From: Diplolepis rosae | Lineage: Eukaryota > Arthropoda > Insecta > Hymenoptera > Diplolepididae | DNA length: 64,000 bases | Assembly: GCA_030998225.1 (NCBI GenBank) | Contig: JAPYXD010000723.1 | Location: forward strand, 20,806,001-20,870,000 | Direction: 5' to 3' | Shown: one piece after another, positions 47,101-59,730 of the stretch | Position numbering within the stretch: position 1 is the stretch's first letter | Layout: every line of letters begins with the position of its first letter | Notes under the pieces: model-generated | Seen by the model: the letters and a program-made list of their open reading frames with translations, nothing else | The model's database searches: none | What the model was told of the DNA's origin: nothing | Position numbers and translations under genes: made by a program

Positions 47101-47842
47101 AATTCATCTTGATAAGATGATTAATTTCTAATTTGCCAAAAACTATTTTAATCTCTTGATTCATTATATATGCACTTTTTGATCAAAAAAAGTTTAAAAT
47201 CCTGTTGGCAATGGCTATACACTATAAGTCACACTGACTTTATTTAATAAATATTGTTTGTATATTATATGATATTTGCTATGTTATAAATAATGTAATA
47301 TGAATATCAAATAAATGATTACTTATTGCTGAAAAATCAAGTAATTCCAAATGAATAAAACTTCTCGTTTATTGCAACGTATAATATTCAACACTACTAA
47401 TAAAATAAACTCGGCAAAGTCGTTCCTGAAATTTAAATATTCAATTAATCTAGTTTCTATCAAAGCCGAGACTAAAAATAAAATATACCCTTTTCGTTAA
47501 TTATGTTCTTTTATTCAAGAAATACAAATAATATTATCATTAAGAAACGTGTATTATTAGTATATTTAATACATAAATTGAATAGAATGTTTAAAGTTTC
47601 AATTTTATTTTTGAAATTTAATTAAAGTATGAATGGTTTTGATAATTTCGATACAGTTGTAATTTTAAATTTGAAAAGTGCGCGTTTTAAATGGCAAGTG
47701 ATTCAAATATGTACTAATTTTATAACATATTATTTTATCTTAATTACACATGATACAAGTATACTATGCATTAAACTTTACAATTTAATGACTAAAAACA
47801 TTTGTTGGTTGTAAGAGTGACAAAAGACAAAGATTATGTTGC
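44141..47842. other. Intergenic region and DNAJC16 3' UTR; no gene seen
   Basis: AT-rich with no recognisable exon or inverted element. The proximal part is presumably 3' UTR of DNAJC16. A CT dinucleotide run occurs at 44743-44760. Confidence 0.5.
44743..44760. repeat. (CT)n microsatellite
   Basis: Nine uninterrupted CT units downstream of DNAJC16. Confidence 0.9.
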
Positions 47843-47851
47843 GTAAAGTTT
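47843..47851. repeat. Target-site duplication, left copy
   Basis: GTAAAGTTT, identical to 51044-51052 on the other side of the foldback-type element. Confidence 0.85.
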
Positions 47852-47917
47852 ATGCTCGTGAAGTTAGCACCCCGACTATAATATTTTTGGATTTTATTAT
47901 ATGGAATCGTTTGTTAA

Positions 47918-48290
47918 TCGTTTGTTAGTGTTTGGTCGTCAGGTTTTAACGTTTAGTAGTCAAAATTAAAAAAGTTATTAAGGTTTTAAAGTTGGGGTGC
48001 TAACTTCACGGTAGCACACCACTTTTTGGAATTTCTGAATAAAAATTGTTGCAATCGTTTGTTAGTGTTTGGTCGTCAGGTTTTAACGTTTGGTAGTCAA
48101 AATTAAAAAAGTTATTAAGGTTTTAAAGTTGGGGTGCTAACTTCACGGTAGCACACCACTTTAATATTTTTTTTAAATTCCTTTTGGAATACTTTTATTT
48201 TCGTTTGTTAATGTTTGGTCGTCAGGTTTTGGCGTTTGGTAGTCAAAACTTTAGAAAATATTTAACTTTTAAAAGTGTAAAAATCAACCG
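47918..48290. repeat. Tandem units in the left foldback arm
   Basis: Three units start with TCGTTTGTTAGTGTTTGG (TCGTTTGTTAATG in the third) at 47918, 48055 and 48201, spacing 137 and 146 bp. Units one and two share GGTCGTCAGGTTTTAACG, AAAAAAGTTATTAAGG and the closing GGGGTGCTAACTTCACGG, which repeats the outer terminus of the element in inverted form. The mirror-image set lies at about 50,640-50,980. Confidence 0.85.
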
Positions 48291-49070
48291 GAAATATCAT
48301 GAACAACTGTTTCACCGCGCAGCTGTTCCTGCCTCCAGCACACGTAAGAGAAGCGCGAAATTTAAATTTAAAGAAAACTTCATATCACTCGAAAAACTAT
48401 TTGGTGTTATAATTATCCATAACTGTTGTGGGTTTTCTTATTTTTAAATATAATAGAGTATAATTCTATAATAATGGTAGAAAAAATCTTTCATATTGCA
48501 AAGGTAAATTAATCTTTTCAATACTTTTCGATTTGCCATTAAATGATTTTTTTACGTTTGAATATTGTACACAGGTTCAAATTACATTTATTGAACATAT
48601 TTCATAAAATTATAAAATGGAATTTTTATCATTAGTAGATTTCAATTCTATTCGCCTTTTTTAATCTGTATCTTATCCACCGAAAATTTTCTTCATCCGA
48701 TGCTATAACTGATTTTTTTCCTCCATAAAATCATAATTCAATTTTTCAAGCTGAGGATTTTAATGTAATAATAAATATTAAAGGTTGGATACTTGGATAG
48801 AGCTAATTTTATGTAAGCAATTAGTCTCTTTCAAATCTAATCTAATAGACAATTATTCACTTTCTCTAAGACAGAAAAATTATTACTTCATCTTACTTTG
48901 ACACTTATATAAAACACTTGCTAAAATCAGATGAATAGATTATTCTATTTTTCAAACAGGAATTATTTTTATATTTTTCTTTGTTTTTTTATACTTAAAT
49001 TGCTAAGAATTATTCAAGTGGTAATAAATGATAACACAAACCTTTCGATCACAATAAATATAATTGGTAT

Positions 49071-49824
49071 TAACAATTTAATTAGAAAACATCCAATTTA
49101 GCTGTTTTTCTGAAAATTAATTTTTCGATCAAAATAACCACATTGATTTTTGTTTACAGAATTGATGATTATTAAGTTCTTGATAATTATTCATCGGCAT
49201 TTACAAAATTCTTAGCGATTTTATTTTCGCCTACTTTTTCATCTCTAAACTTCAATCTTAGGCTGATACGTTAAAAAATCGTTTGCCTAAAAATCTTTTT
49301 TGTTTTAATATGCCTTGTCTATTAAATATGCCATGCTTTTTTAATAACTTATATTTATTTTCTACTTGCTCATTTCGTTTTTCATGAAAATTATATTGAC
49401 TTTTGTTATTCTATTGTGGAATTAATTTTAGTTACAAGGATGTGGAGAAGGCGTGGCGTTGAAAGGCTCCAGAATCTTTTAAAATATTTTTGTAACATGA
49501 ACATTCTTATCAATATCAATAATAAATACACTAGAACACAAATCTTATATAGGAATGTAAAAAAAATATTTTTATAGAAGATATCAAACTTTTTAAAATT
49601 AAAATTACAGTCAAATCTTGTCGTTAATTTTTTTTTAAAAAGCGCGTGAAGTGTCACGTGACCATACATGCGACACTTGCATTGCCGCTGATATATGTAT
49701 CCGAGCCAATGCGAATCACTTCGAACCAATCCAAAAAAGGTTTTGTAACGAAATCAAGCTTTCAATCCGAATCAATCCAAACGGAATTTTCAATCAGAAT
49801 CAATTCAAATGATATTATATAGGT
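49071..49824. other. Spacer of the foldback-type element
   Basis: Unique-looking AT-rich DNA between the arms. A 107-codon minus-strand frame (49729-49406) shows no recognisable motif. Near 49,740-49,810 the words CCGAATCAATCCAAA and AGAATCAATTCAAAT repeat. Confidence 0.6.
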
Positions 49825-51043
49825 ATACCAATTATATTTATTGTGATCGAAAGGTTTGTGTTATCATTTATTACCACTTGAATAATTCTTAGCAATTTAA
49901 GTATAAAAAAACAAAGAAAAATATAAAAATAATTCCTGTTTGAAAAATAGAATAATCTATTCATCTGATTTTAGCAAGTGTTTTATATAAGTGTCAAAGT
50001 AAGATGAAGTAATAATTTTTCTGTCTTAGAGAAAGTGAATAATTGTCTATTAGATTAGATTTGAAAGAGACTAATTGCTTACATAAAATTAGCTCTATCC
50101 AAGTATCCAACCTTTAATATTTATTATTACATTAAAATCCTCAGCTTGAAAAATTGAATTATGATTTTATGGAGGAAAAAAATCAGTTATAGCATCGGAT
50201 GAAGAAAATTTTCGGTGGATAAGATACAGATTAAAAAAGGCGAATAGAATTGAAATCTACTAATGATAAAAATTCCATTTTATAATTTTATGAAATATGT
50301 TCAATAAATGTAATTTGAACCTGTGTACAATATTCAAACGTAAAAAAATCATTTAATGGCAAATCGAAAAGTATTGAAAAGATTAATTTACCTTTGCAAT
50401 ATGAAAGATTTTTTCTACCATTATTATAGAATTATACTCTATTATATTTAAAAATAAGAAAACCCACAACAGTTATGGATAATTATAACACCAAATAGTT
50501 TTTCGAGTGATATGAAGTTTTCTTTAAATTTAAATTTCGCGCTTCTCTTACGTGTGCTGGAGGCAGGAACAGCTGCGCGGTGAAACAGTTGTTCATGATA
50601 TTTCCGGTTGATTTTTACACTTTTAAAAGTTAAATATTTTCTAAAGCTTTGACTACCAAACGCCAAAACCTGACGACCAAACATTAACAAACGAAAATAA
50701 AAAGTATTCCAAAAGGAATTTAAAAAAATATTAAAGTGGTGTGCTACCGTGAAGTTAGCACCCCAACTTTAAAACCTTAATAACTTTTTTAATTTTGACT
50801 ACCAAACGTTAAAACCTGACGACCAAACACTAACAAACGATGGCAAAAATTTTTATTCAGAAATTCCAAACAGTGGTGTGCTACCGTGAAGTTAGCACCC
50901 CAACTTTAAAACCTTAATAACTTTTTTAATTTTGACTACCAAACGTTAAAACCTGACGACCAAACACTAACAAACGATTAACAAACGATTCCATATAATA
51001 AAATCCAAAAATATTATAGTCGAGGTGCTAACTTCACGGGCAT

Positions 51044-51052
51044 GTAAAGTTT
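51044..51052. repeat. Target-site duplication, right copy
   Basis: GTAAAGTTT, identical to 47843-47851. Confidence 0.85.
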
Positions 51053-51310
51053 TAGTCCGGATATAAATACTTGATTCTCAGAGGCACTGAGGCTGGGAAA
51101 TGGGTGTCGTCGGTGTCGTCGATGTGTCGTCATGTTCGCTTGATTTCGGTAGACTTCGGTAGACTTCGGCAATAATCGGCACCGGTCGATAGTGTCCATC
51201 AGCGGTTCATGTTCATGGTTATTTTATCCTAGATATTTGAGTCTTTACTTTAGGCTGCGTTAATTTTGATCCAAAAAGGAGCAATGTGTGAGTAGCTTTT
51301 TCAAAATAAG
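51053..51310 (+). promoter_or_regulatory. Probable 5' region / untranslated first exon of AP-2 mu
   Basis: This stretch is clearly richer in GC and CpG (TCGTCGGTGTCGTCGATG, CGGCACCGGTCGATAG) than its flanks and ends near a possible donor GTGAGT at about 51,295. An acceptor TTTTTCAG at 52154-52161 opens the exon that carries the AP-2 mu start codon 36 bp later. The assignment as first exon is inferred from composition and these two signals. Confidence 0.4.
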
Positions 51311-52197
51311 CTCTTTATTCCTGACTACCCGAAATTAATTTATCTTTTTTGTGAATTTTTCGGTTTTAAATTCTTAACAAGAAACAGTTACTTTTCATCG
51401 GTTCTCAATAGTTGTGAAACGTACTGAAGTCTCAGAAATGTCATTCGTAAAAAGGGGCGTTTCAGATTGACGCTTCGATAAGTTAATTACGAATAAAATC
51501 AAGGTTTATATACCAATTATTGTTCAAATCAGTCCTTTCCACTGAGTATGAAATTCAGTCTGACACTTCATTTGTTATAATGATTTTTCAATATTACCAG
51601 AAATAAAAATTGATTTCGCTGGAAGAATTACTGCAAGAACGTTTTGTCAATCAAATATGCCTCGTGAAATTAGTCGGGAATTTTCTTAATAATCACCCCC
51701 TTTTTAAAAATAAAGAACTGCTGTCATAAATTATCAATATTTCTTTTTTCTAATATTGAGAGAAAGATACATATTTTTAGAAATTTATGGATGTATTTAC
51801 CTAATTATTTTGATTTTTGTAATTTTTTGGTTATAAAACGGATAGAATTGACTTTTAATAGAAATTACGATAACTTATAACCTAGAAAATATAAATTCTG
51901 TAGGCTATAGTTTGCCTTTTAAACCTTGTTGACTGCTTTTTGTTCTTGCGACTGTAATGTTTTAAATTGACCTACTTAAAAGCGTTTTCATTGGTCCTGA
52001 AATTTGTTTACAAATTTTTGTAATGAGGTATTTTAAAATACTTTTGAGGAACATTTTAGTTTCAATATTTTACTATAACTTCAAATAGTATTCATTTTAC
52101 TACAAAGAAAGCTATCTAACATTGTTTGATGACAATTTGACGATTTAGATTAATTTTTCAGATTCAGAATAGGAAAAGCAATCAATCTTCTATCAAA

Positions 52198-54252
52198 ATG
52201 ATAGGGGGCTTGTTCGTTTACAATCACAAGGGAGAAGTCCTTATCTCCCGGGTGTATCGAGATGACATTGGGAGGAATGCTGTGGACGCTTTTAGAGTAA
52301 ATGTCATCCACGCTCGTCAACAAGTTCGATCTCCTGTCACTAACATCGCCAGGACTTCGTTCTTTCATATAAAACGAGCGAATATTTGGCTCGCTGCTGT
52401 CACTAAGCAAAATGTCAACGCCGCAATGGTTTTCGAATTCTTGCTTAAAATCATCGAAGTTATGCAATCTTACTTCGGCAAGATTTCTGAAGAGAACATC
52501 AAGAATAACTTCGTTCTGATTTATGAGTTACTTGATGGTAAAAAATAATTTTTATCAGTTCTGAAAAAAAAGCTTTAAAAAAACTTCAAATAATTTGGAA
52601 TTTTTGAATAATGAACTTTGACGTTTGCAGTCATAAAAACTGAAATTCTATTTAACAATATAGAAAATTCGTTCGCGATCGATGAGGGTAAAATATAAAG
52701 AAGAAAATTCATCATTATGTCAAAATTATAGCGAAGTTTCGTTAGCTATGAGTTTGCCAACTACATCACGCTTTATTAAATAAAAAAATAAAAAATATCT
52801 GTGTTTTTTATTTTTTTATTCAATAAAGCCTGATGGGGTTGGAAAACTCGTATCTAACAAAACTTCGCTACATTTTGACATAATGGGGAATTTTCTTCTT
52901 TATATTTTACCATCATCAATCGCAAACCAATCTCTTTTATAATATTAACTATGGGCGGTGACATAACTAATTCAACAATATAGAAAATATTCAAAGTTTC
53001 GAATTCAATCACCTAATTTAAATCTGAACATCTTAAAACCTTATACATTTTATTTTACAGAGATTCTGGACTTTGGATATCCACAAAATTGTGATACAGG
53101 AGTACTAAAGACGTTTATAACTCAGCAAGGAGTAAAATCAGCGACAAAGGAAGAACAGGCTCAAATAACTTCGCAAGTGACTGGACAAATAGGATGGAGA
53201 AGGGAAGGAATAAAGTACCGTCGTAATGAACTCTTTTTAGATGTTTTGGAGTATGTGAATCTCTTGATGAGTCCTCAGGGTCAAGTTCTGAGTGCTCACG
53301 TGGCCGGAAAGGTATTTTTTCTTTCAATAATCTTTATTTCCCATTAATTTTTTCACACGAATCCCAGGTTAAATTTACCATTTTATGTTTAGTTATGATT
53401 TTAATACAATTTTATTCTTTTTTTAGGTGGTTATGAAATCTTACCTCTCTGGAATGCCCGAGTGCAAGTTTGGAATTAACGATAAAATTGTCATGGACAC
53501 TAAGGGAATGAAGGGAGTAGGAGCAATTTCTTGTGGAAATGAAGAAGCTTCGGGTTCTCGATCTGGCAAGCCCGTAGTAGTTATAGACGATTGTCAATTT
53601 CATCAATGTGTCAAGCTTTCGAAATTCGAAACCGAACATTCCATTAGTTTTATTCCTCCTGATGGCGAGTTTGAATTGATGAGGTAAAAGGCTTTAGAAC
53701 TTGAAATATTGAAAAAATACTCCTATTCTTGGTTGGTATTCTTAAAATCAATATTCGATTCTGTTTTCTAGGTATCGCACAACAAAGGACATTTCATTGC
53801 CATTCCGAGTGATACCATTAGTACGAGAAGTCGGTAGAACCAAGATGGAAGTAAAAGCAGTTTTGAAGTCCAATTTTAAGCCATCGTTGCTTGGACAGAA
53901 GATTGAGGTTCGGATACCAACACCTTTGAATACTGCAGGTGTGCAACTGATTTGTATGAAAGGAAAAGCAAAATACAAGGCTTCGGAGAATGCAATTGTC
54001 TGGAAGATCAAGAGAATTTCTGGGATGAAGGAAACTCAACTTTCAGCAGAGATCGATCTACTTGAAACAGATACGAAGAGAAAGTGGACTCGACCTCCTA
54101 TTTCGATGAACTTTGAAGTTCCTTTCGCTCCCTCAGGTTTCAAAGTTCGTTATTTAAAAGTCTTCGAATCGAAGCTCAATTACTCCGACCACGATGTTAT
54201 TAAGTGGGTCAGATACATCGGGCGAAGTGGCCTGTATGAAACTCGATGCTAA
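52198..54252 (+). CDS. AP-2mu: AP-2 complex subunit mu (clathrin adaptor medium chain)
   Basis: Four coding exons, 52198-52537, 53061-53311, 53427-53683 and 53772-54252, join in frame to 442 aa, the usual family length. The N-terminal longin-like domain (1 to about 140) starts [20 protein letters not shown]. The linker carries [14 protein letters not shown] with T154, equivalent to the AAK1/NAK phosphorylation site that opens the adaptor. The mu-homology domain (about 170-442) contains [22 protein letters not shown], the conserved [16 protein letters not shown] strand and the C terminus [13 protein letters not shown]. It binds YxxPhi cargo signals and phosphoinositides at the plasma membrane during clathrin-mediated endocytosis. 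A stretch near residues 222-236 ([19 protein letters not shown]) is a loop known to vary. All introns have GT-AG ends. Confidence 0.97.
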
Positions 54253-54626
54253 TAATACTCCAGATTGTTGATTAATGAAAAAAGAATAATCTGACTTTGA
54301 AAATAATTGTTGGATTGTGCACGATCTCTATGGTGCATATTGGGTTCATCAATTGTATATCTTTCCTCCATAGTTTTATCTGGCATATGTATTCAATGTT
54401 GTGAGCTTTTACGGCCAGCAAAACATGAGCGGGACTTAAAGAATTGTTTAAATGGTTGGCATCGACGTAATCAAGATATCTTAGATGAATTTATCATCCT
54501 TGTATGCAAATGAGAGTGTAAATGATTTGAGCATTTGGTTGATTTTTAGGTCGCCAATTATTTTGTTCAAAACAAAGAATATCATCATTAGAAAAGATAT
54601 ATAGATTATCAAAACACAATTGATTG

Positions 54627-54657
<31 letters not shown>

Positions 54658-54907
54658 AAGGACCTATGTATATTGAAATATACGTGCAAATTAAATTAAT
54701 ATTCGAATCTTTTATCATTTAATGAATTACGCAAATTAAGATAATTATTTTTGTAAAAAGTAATTAAAAGTAGTGAGTCTGCATGTCCATGACAATATTA
54801 GATATGCCAATATTTCTGTTTATCCTGCATTATTATTTATCTATCATTACACAGTATTTTTCCCACATCATTACTTAGTTATTATCGGCAGAAATTAATT
54901 TTGTCCT

Positions 54908-54913
54908 AATAAA
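54908..54913 (+). terminator. Candidate poly-A signal of AP-2 mu
   Basis: AATAAA about 655 bp after the stop codon, in AT-rich sequence after a (TA)n stretch near 54,625-54,655. Other weaker signals exist, so the choice is tentative. Confidence 0.35.
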
Positions 54914-55850
54914 ACTATAATACAATATATGTATACAGTATTTATAATATTGAAAGCCCCGTTCTTATTATATATCTTTCTAATTATTGGAATGATGTTT
55001 TAACTTTTGAAGTATTGTTTAATATTGTTCAAAGTTTAATATGACATTGCGCTTCGTAAGTAATATCAATTATCGATTGCCAATCACTTATAGTTTAAAA
55101 AAATATTTCCTATTTCATTCCTATTTTTTTCAAAACGGAAATTTTTCTCTGCTGGTTTATATGCCGAGTTGATACGAGTGGGTTGCAGTATATAGATTAT
55201 AGCATAACAATTTAGGCAGTTTAGCATACAATGCAATTTTCTCAGTCGGTAAAATAGTTTTTGCATAGTATATTAGTCTCAACATTATATTATTCGGGTA
55301 CGCACTACCCCTGATTTGTTACGTATATTTATTGTGTTTTTATTGATAAAGCGTGATTACATGTTTAAAAAGCTAGACTCAAATATTTTCGAATGACCAT
55401 TTACCGCACATGTTGGTCAAGAAGATTTTCCAAATTGACCGACGTCATTCTACAGTTGGAGAGTGGCCCCTGCTGATAGGCAATTGAAATACATCACTAC
55501 ATTTAAAAAAATTTGAATCGACGGGTTCGTATTCGTAGCCATTCATATTTCGTATTTATATTTAAGAATATGGAACAACCCGAATATATCGGTCAGTAAT
55601 TTTAATTACAGTATAGTCAAAGTCCAGCACAATGACTGACAATGAGATACATAAGTTAAGCCAATTGGTTGAAGGCAAAAGTCTCTGTTAACAGTGAGTC
55701 TTTTCCTTTATTCCCAACTGTTCCCGACCTTATTGTGCTCAGGGAAAATCTTTCAAAATATTGAAAGTGAAAATGAATTAAGAAGCGGAAATTGTTTTTT
55801 AAAATCGTTATTTTTTTTGTAATCGTGTATAAAGTTTTTAGTGACTACAC
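54914..55850. other. Intergenic, nothing specific seen
   Basis: AT-rich, no exon, RNA gene or inverted repeat recognised. Confidence 0.45.
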
Positions 55851-56152
55851 TCTCTATATTTATCAATATTTTCTATGGTTCGGTCCATCTTGTGCACCTT
55901 GTGCTCCAGCGCATGCGGCTCAGACTTCGTCAGCCGTGTTCGGTTTTTGGTCGTGTGTCGTGTTTCCCGTCTGTCATGGATTCCGATGATCGTTCGCGGG
56001 CGAACGTACACGGAATATTAACATTTTCTATGTGAAAATTGTGTTAGCGATTCAACAAGTTCGTACCCTAAAGCGATGCGTATACATTCGATAGAGAAGT
56101 TATGTCAAATAAGTATAGCAAGTGTTTGAATTACAAGAATCGCCACGTCAAA

Positions 56153-56215
56153 ATGAGTCCAAACGTCAGCTCCAGCACGGGTCTCAGGCCTTCTGTCATT
56201 CGAAGGAGAAATTCC
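56153..56215 (+). CDS. Possible first coding exon of a further gene
   Basis: A short open stretch MSPNVSSSTGLRPSVIRRRN ends exactly at a strong donor GTAAGT (56216). The frame is also open from an in-frame ATG at 56102. The 250 bp upstream (about 55,880-56,120) are CpG-rich and contain a small upstream frame starting MDSDDRSRANV at about 55,977, as is common in 5' UTRs. No following exon was found up to 64,000, so the first intron would be longer than 7.8 kb. The product is not recognised; RRRN is a typical basic phospho-site context and says nothing about family. Confidence 0.35.
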
Positions 56216-59200
56216 GTAAGTACTCTTATTTTCCCTCTTTTAACCCATTTCTATTTCGTGCTCTAACTTTTCTTCATGGGTGGCTCCATACACTCATTGA
56301 TAAAAAAAAACCCTTAGGAAATTCACACAGCCGTTATTTTAAAAATCTTACAACTGAAAAAGGGTCAAATTTTCTCCTATTGTTTTTTAGGTTTTCCTGG
56401 TTTTGTCCACAAAATTGTGGCGTATAATTCAATAATACGGAAGGGGGAAAGTTTCCTTGACTATAGTAAAGTGCTGCTAACTTTGTTTAGTGTTGTATAT
56501 CGTAGTTCATTATTTTATTTACGTTCTCACCGCCCAGGAAGGATTTGATTGCTCCGGGAGATTTAGGAAGGGATTTGGGGAATTCGTTTATTTTATGGGT
56601 GTTGCTATTTTTAGTGCTTATGGTAGGCACCTAAGTATTTTCTATTTTGAATAGCTAATCAAAATTAGACATACTGAAGTGTCATGAACAGAGCTTGCAT
56701 AGAAAGGTTGAAATAATTATTGATAATTGTTTTGCATTTAAGTTGTTCTAGCTTTTGTTTCATTATTCTATTCTCCCTTATAGACTGAAACAAAACATTT
56801 GACATTTCTCCCCCCAGGACAGAATAATATAACACTATGTAAATGAAATGTTTGTAGTCAATTCGAATGAAAAGTTTTTTTGGATTAGGACGTGGGGATA
56901 AATGGGTAACGTGCGTGTAAATGACATTTTGCTTTTCGGTGATTTCTGTTATTTTCCTTTGTTTACTTTTTTAGCGAGACTATTTTTCACTCAGCTTTCG
57001 TTTCACTGAGATATACATTATTAAAATTTTTACAAGAATTAACAATCTACTGTTCTTTGAATCAATTTCTTATGTTGGTTTTAAAGGTTTTTACTATGAT
57101 ATTAAACTTCCTGTATTTCCGGCTAATGAATAGAGATATTGAATTTTTCGGAAGCGATAAGTAGATTCAATCAGTTAAGGTACATTTTTTTCTCCTTTGT
57201 AGCAAGTTTTATTTTTAGAAAACTTTCTAAATTTTGCGAATAAATTCACATGTGTATTCTAGAGCCGGCCGCATAGAGATAAATATTTTTATATAAAATA
57301 TATTTTATATTATAAAATTTCTACAAATTTAAGATATTTCAGTGAAATTCACCGCTTTTTTTAAACATAACAGGTTTGTCGATAAATATTACAAAAATTC
57401 AAAATTTTAATTCATCAGAAATTTTTATAATTATCGAAATATCTGTTATATATTTAAAAAAGCGGTTAATTGTACTGAAATATCTTGTAAATTTACAGCA
57501 TTTTTTTTCTCTTTGTAGACTTAACTTCTTTTTGATTAAGATTGTATTTTCAATCGAAGTATAAAATTAGTGAAATAAGTCATTTTTAATTTAATTTATT
57601 TTTTACTTTTTAAGATGATTTCTTTGAAGTTTTTATTCAAAAGTATTGTTTGCTTTTAGTCAATCCATTTCATTAATGACTTTAAGGTTCGTATTTTATT
57701 GATGGACTTAAGAATTTTTTATAAGGGGCTTCTCATGTTTGTATTCCATTTCGTATTCAGGGGTTAAAAGCACTTCTAACGTTATTTGAAAAGAAAATGA
57801 ATATTTTACAGTTGTTTGAATTGTTAGGACTCAAGTGCATCGAAAAATTTGTGTATGTTGGAAATATTTTTATTATTTTTCTAACTAACATTAAAATGTC
57901 ATAGTAGAAATATACAGTAGTGTGACTGATTTACTATTTAAGTATTGTACCTATTTAACTCTTTTTTCGGAGCATAAAAATAACATGTAATAATTAATAG
58001 CTTAGGTGTGTTCCCTGAAATATTAAATATTAGACGTATCGATAATTAAGAATAGAGTTGATCAATTTGTAAATTCATATTTTATTAATTTAATAGTTAA
58101 TGTTCAATTTATGTGATAGATATGTGGGTAAACTGTATTGAAAAATTAAATACGTTTTTATTTTTATCTACTGACCATAGAATTTAAGGGCATGTGATAC
58201 TTGAGAAAAGTAGAAAGTTCATGTGAACAATTTGGTCTATTCTCTACATGTTTATTTTCAAAATTTTGGAAATGGTAGAGAAGATAAAAACAGACGTTGA
58301 TAGTCTACTTTTGGTTTTGGTAATGTAAACAAATTTTCGATATATTTTGCTAAAACGGAACACGATAATAATAAAGAAATAAATAATAATTTTAAGGTGA
58401 AGGAAAATTATTATATGAGTGCATTATCAATTTGAGGCTCGTAAAATTTTTAATACTTGCATGAAGCTGATAAAAGCAAGTTCTCTTATCTACATCTCAA
58501 TATATAGGGTGTAGTTCAATATTTTCTCTTTTAATTCAACTTAAATTGTTTTATAATTTAGGACCATTGAGCAACATGACCACGTGACTTAATTATAGTT
58601 TATATTTATATTTATTTGAACGATATGGCAGAAGACAATAAGAAAGTCCGTCAGGTACGGTCTAGTGAAACTTTTGCAAAAATATTTACAATTAAGTGTA
58701 ATTATTGCCGATAACTTATCCATTTTTATTTTCTGCAAATTTGTATACAAAATCGAACCACTCAGGAGTTTCTATACTTATTTATTTGCTAGATTTCTAG
58801 AAACATATTTTGTTTACATTTTGTTTCAAAAAATTTTTCTTACGCGATTATAATGACCTGTATATTTTGTCACGTGGTGAGGTTGGCCCATGGCTTTAAA
58901 AGTTTATTTTTGTTTTTTTCTACAATGAACCTTAAATGTCCAAAACCACATGTAACATACGTATCCAGTATACTTTTATGAAGATGAAGTAAAATTCAAA
59001 TTTTACATGAAAATATATTAAAAATGATATTTTATAAAATAAAATAATAAAATAAAAATATATTTTGTATAGATTACATTTCACTACATTAGGAAAAAAT
59101 ATGAGGTTTAATCAAAATTTCTATAAATATGTTATTTATGAAGATTCCATTATATAATCGAAATTTGATAGTCTATTTTTGAAATTTGGATGAAAAGATG

Positions 59201-59442
59201 TAAAGATACAAAGCTCTGTGAAACGCGAATGATAAGAGTCAGCGTTTAAGCGTCTTAAGAGTAAGCTGTTCGATCTAATATATACTTAGAAGCCAGCTTG
59301 TAATCCTTTAGTTAAAGAAACCCTGTCCCGGATGAGTTTAGGGGACATTCGTAGGTATATCTTTAGGATAGAAAAATGACGAGACCTTGCGATCACGCCA
59401 TTTATCAAATTGATAATTCTTTGAAACAATAATGCTTTTTAG
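56216..59442. other. No gene seen; possible long first intron
   Basis: AT-rich sequence without a recognisable exon. It would be intron if the exon ending at 56215 is real. Confidence 0.4.
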
Positions 59443-59730
59443 CAGCGGCGGCTTAAGAAAATTTGGCGCCCTAGGCAGAATAAATATTTGCGCCCCTTCA
59501 ATCTGAAGATAGATTAATCTATCTATATATGAAGAAATCTGGTGTTATCTTTTCGCGATGAAATCAATAAAAAAACTTTGTGGTAAATTTAAAATAATTG
59601 ATGGATATTTTATATTTTTTCCATTGATTTCCCGTTATAAAAATGAAAATTTTACCCCGACATTGCCGTCCCCTAAATTTTGCCGCCCTGGGCGGTTGCC
59701 TATTTCACCTATATCGTAGAGACGGCCCTG
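59443..59730. mobile_element. hAT-like MITE, 288 bp
   Basis: The left end CAGCGGCGGCTTAAG followed by TTGGCGCCCTAGGCAGAA, and the right end with GCCGCCCTGGGCGG followed by GACGGCCCTG, are the GC-rich subterminal and terminal words of a common hAT-type MITE in animals. The terminal repeats are short and imperfect. Flanks CTTTTTAG and CTTTTCTT may be a decayed 8-bp target duplication. Confidence 0.6.

Larger units (their letters stand above)
47852..51043. mobile_element. Foldback/MULE-like element with 1,219-bp arms and 9-bp target duplication
   Basis: Positions 47852-49070 and 49825-51043 are inverted copies of equal length that differ only by scattered substitutions and compensating 1-bp indels. 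The spacer is 754 bp (49071-49824). The element begins ATGCTCGTGAAGTTAGCAC and is flanked on both sides by GTAAAGTTT (47843-47851 and 51044-51052), an exact 9-bp direct repeat. Each arm starts with three tandem units of about 140 bp, the arrangement seen in Drosophila FB foldback elements. The same 80-87-codon open frame occurs in both arms (48184-48447 plus, 50690-50448 minus). No transposase is seen. A 9-bp duplication fits foldback or Mutator-like elements. The similarity of the arms indicates a fairly recent insertion or ongoing arm homogenisation. Confidence 0.92.

Noticed and set aside
46000..47842. Possible exons upstream of the foldback element
   Set aside because: Only AT-rich short frames without splice context.
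53427..53687. Start of a separate protein at the AP-2 mu third exon
   Set aside because: It is an internal exon with a clear acceptor TTTTTTTAG and continues the AP-2 mu domain from the exon before.
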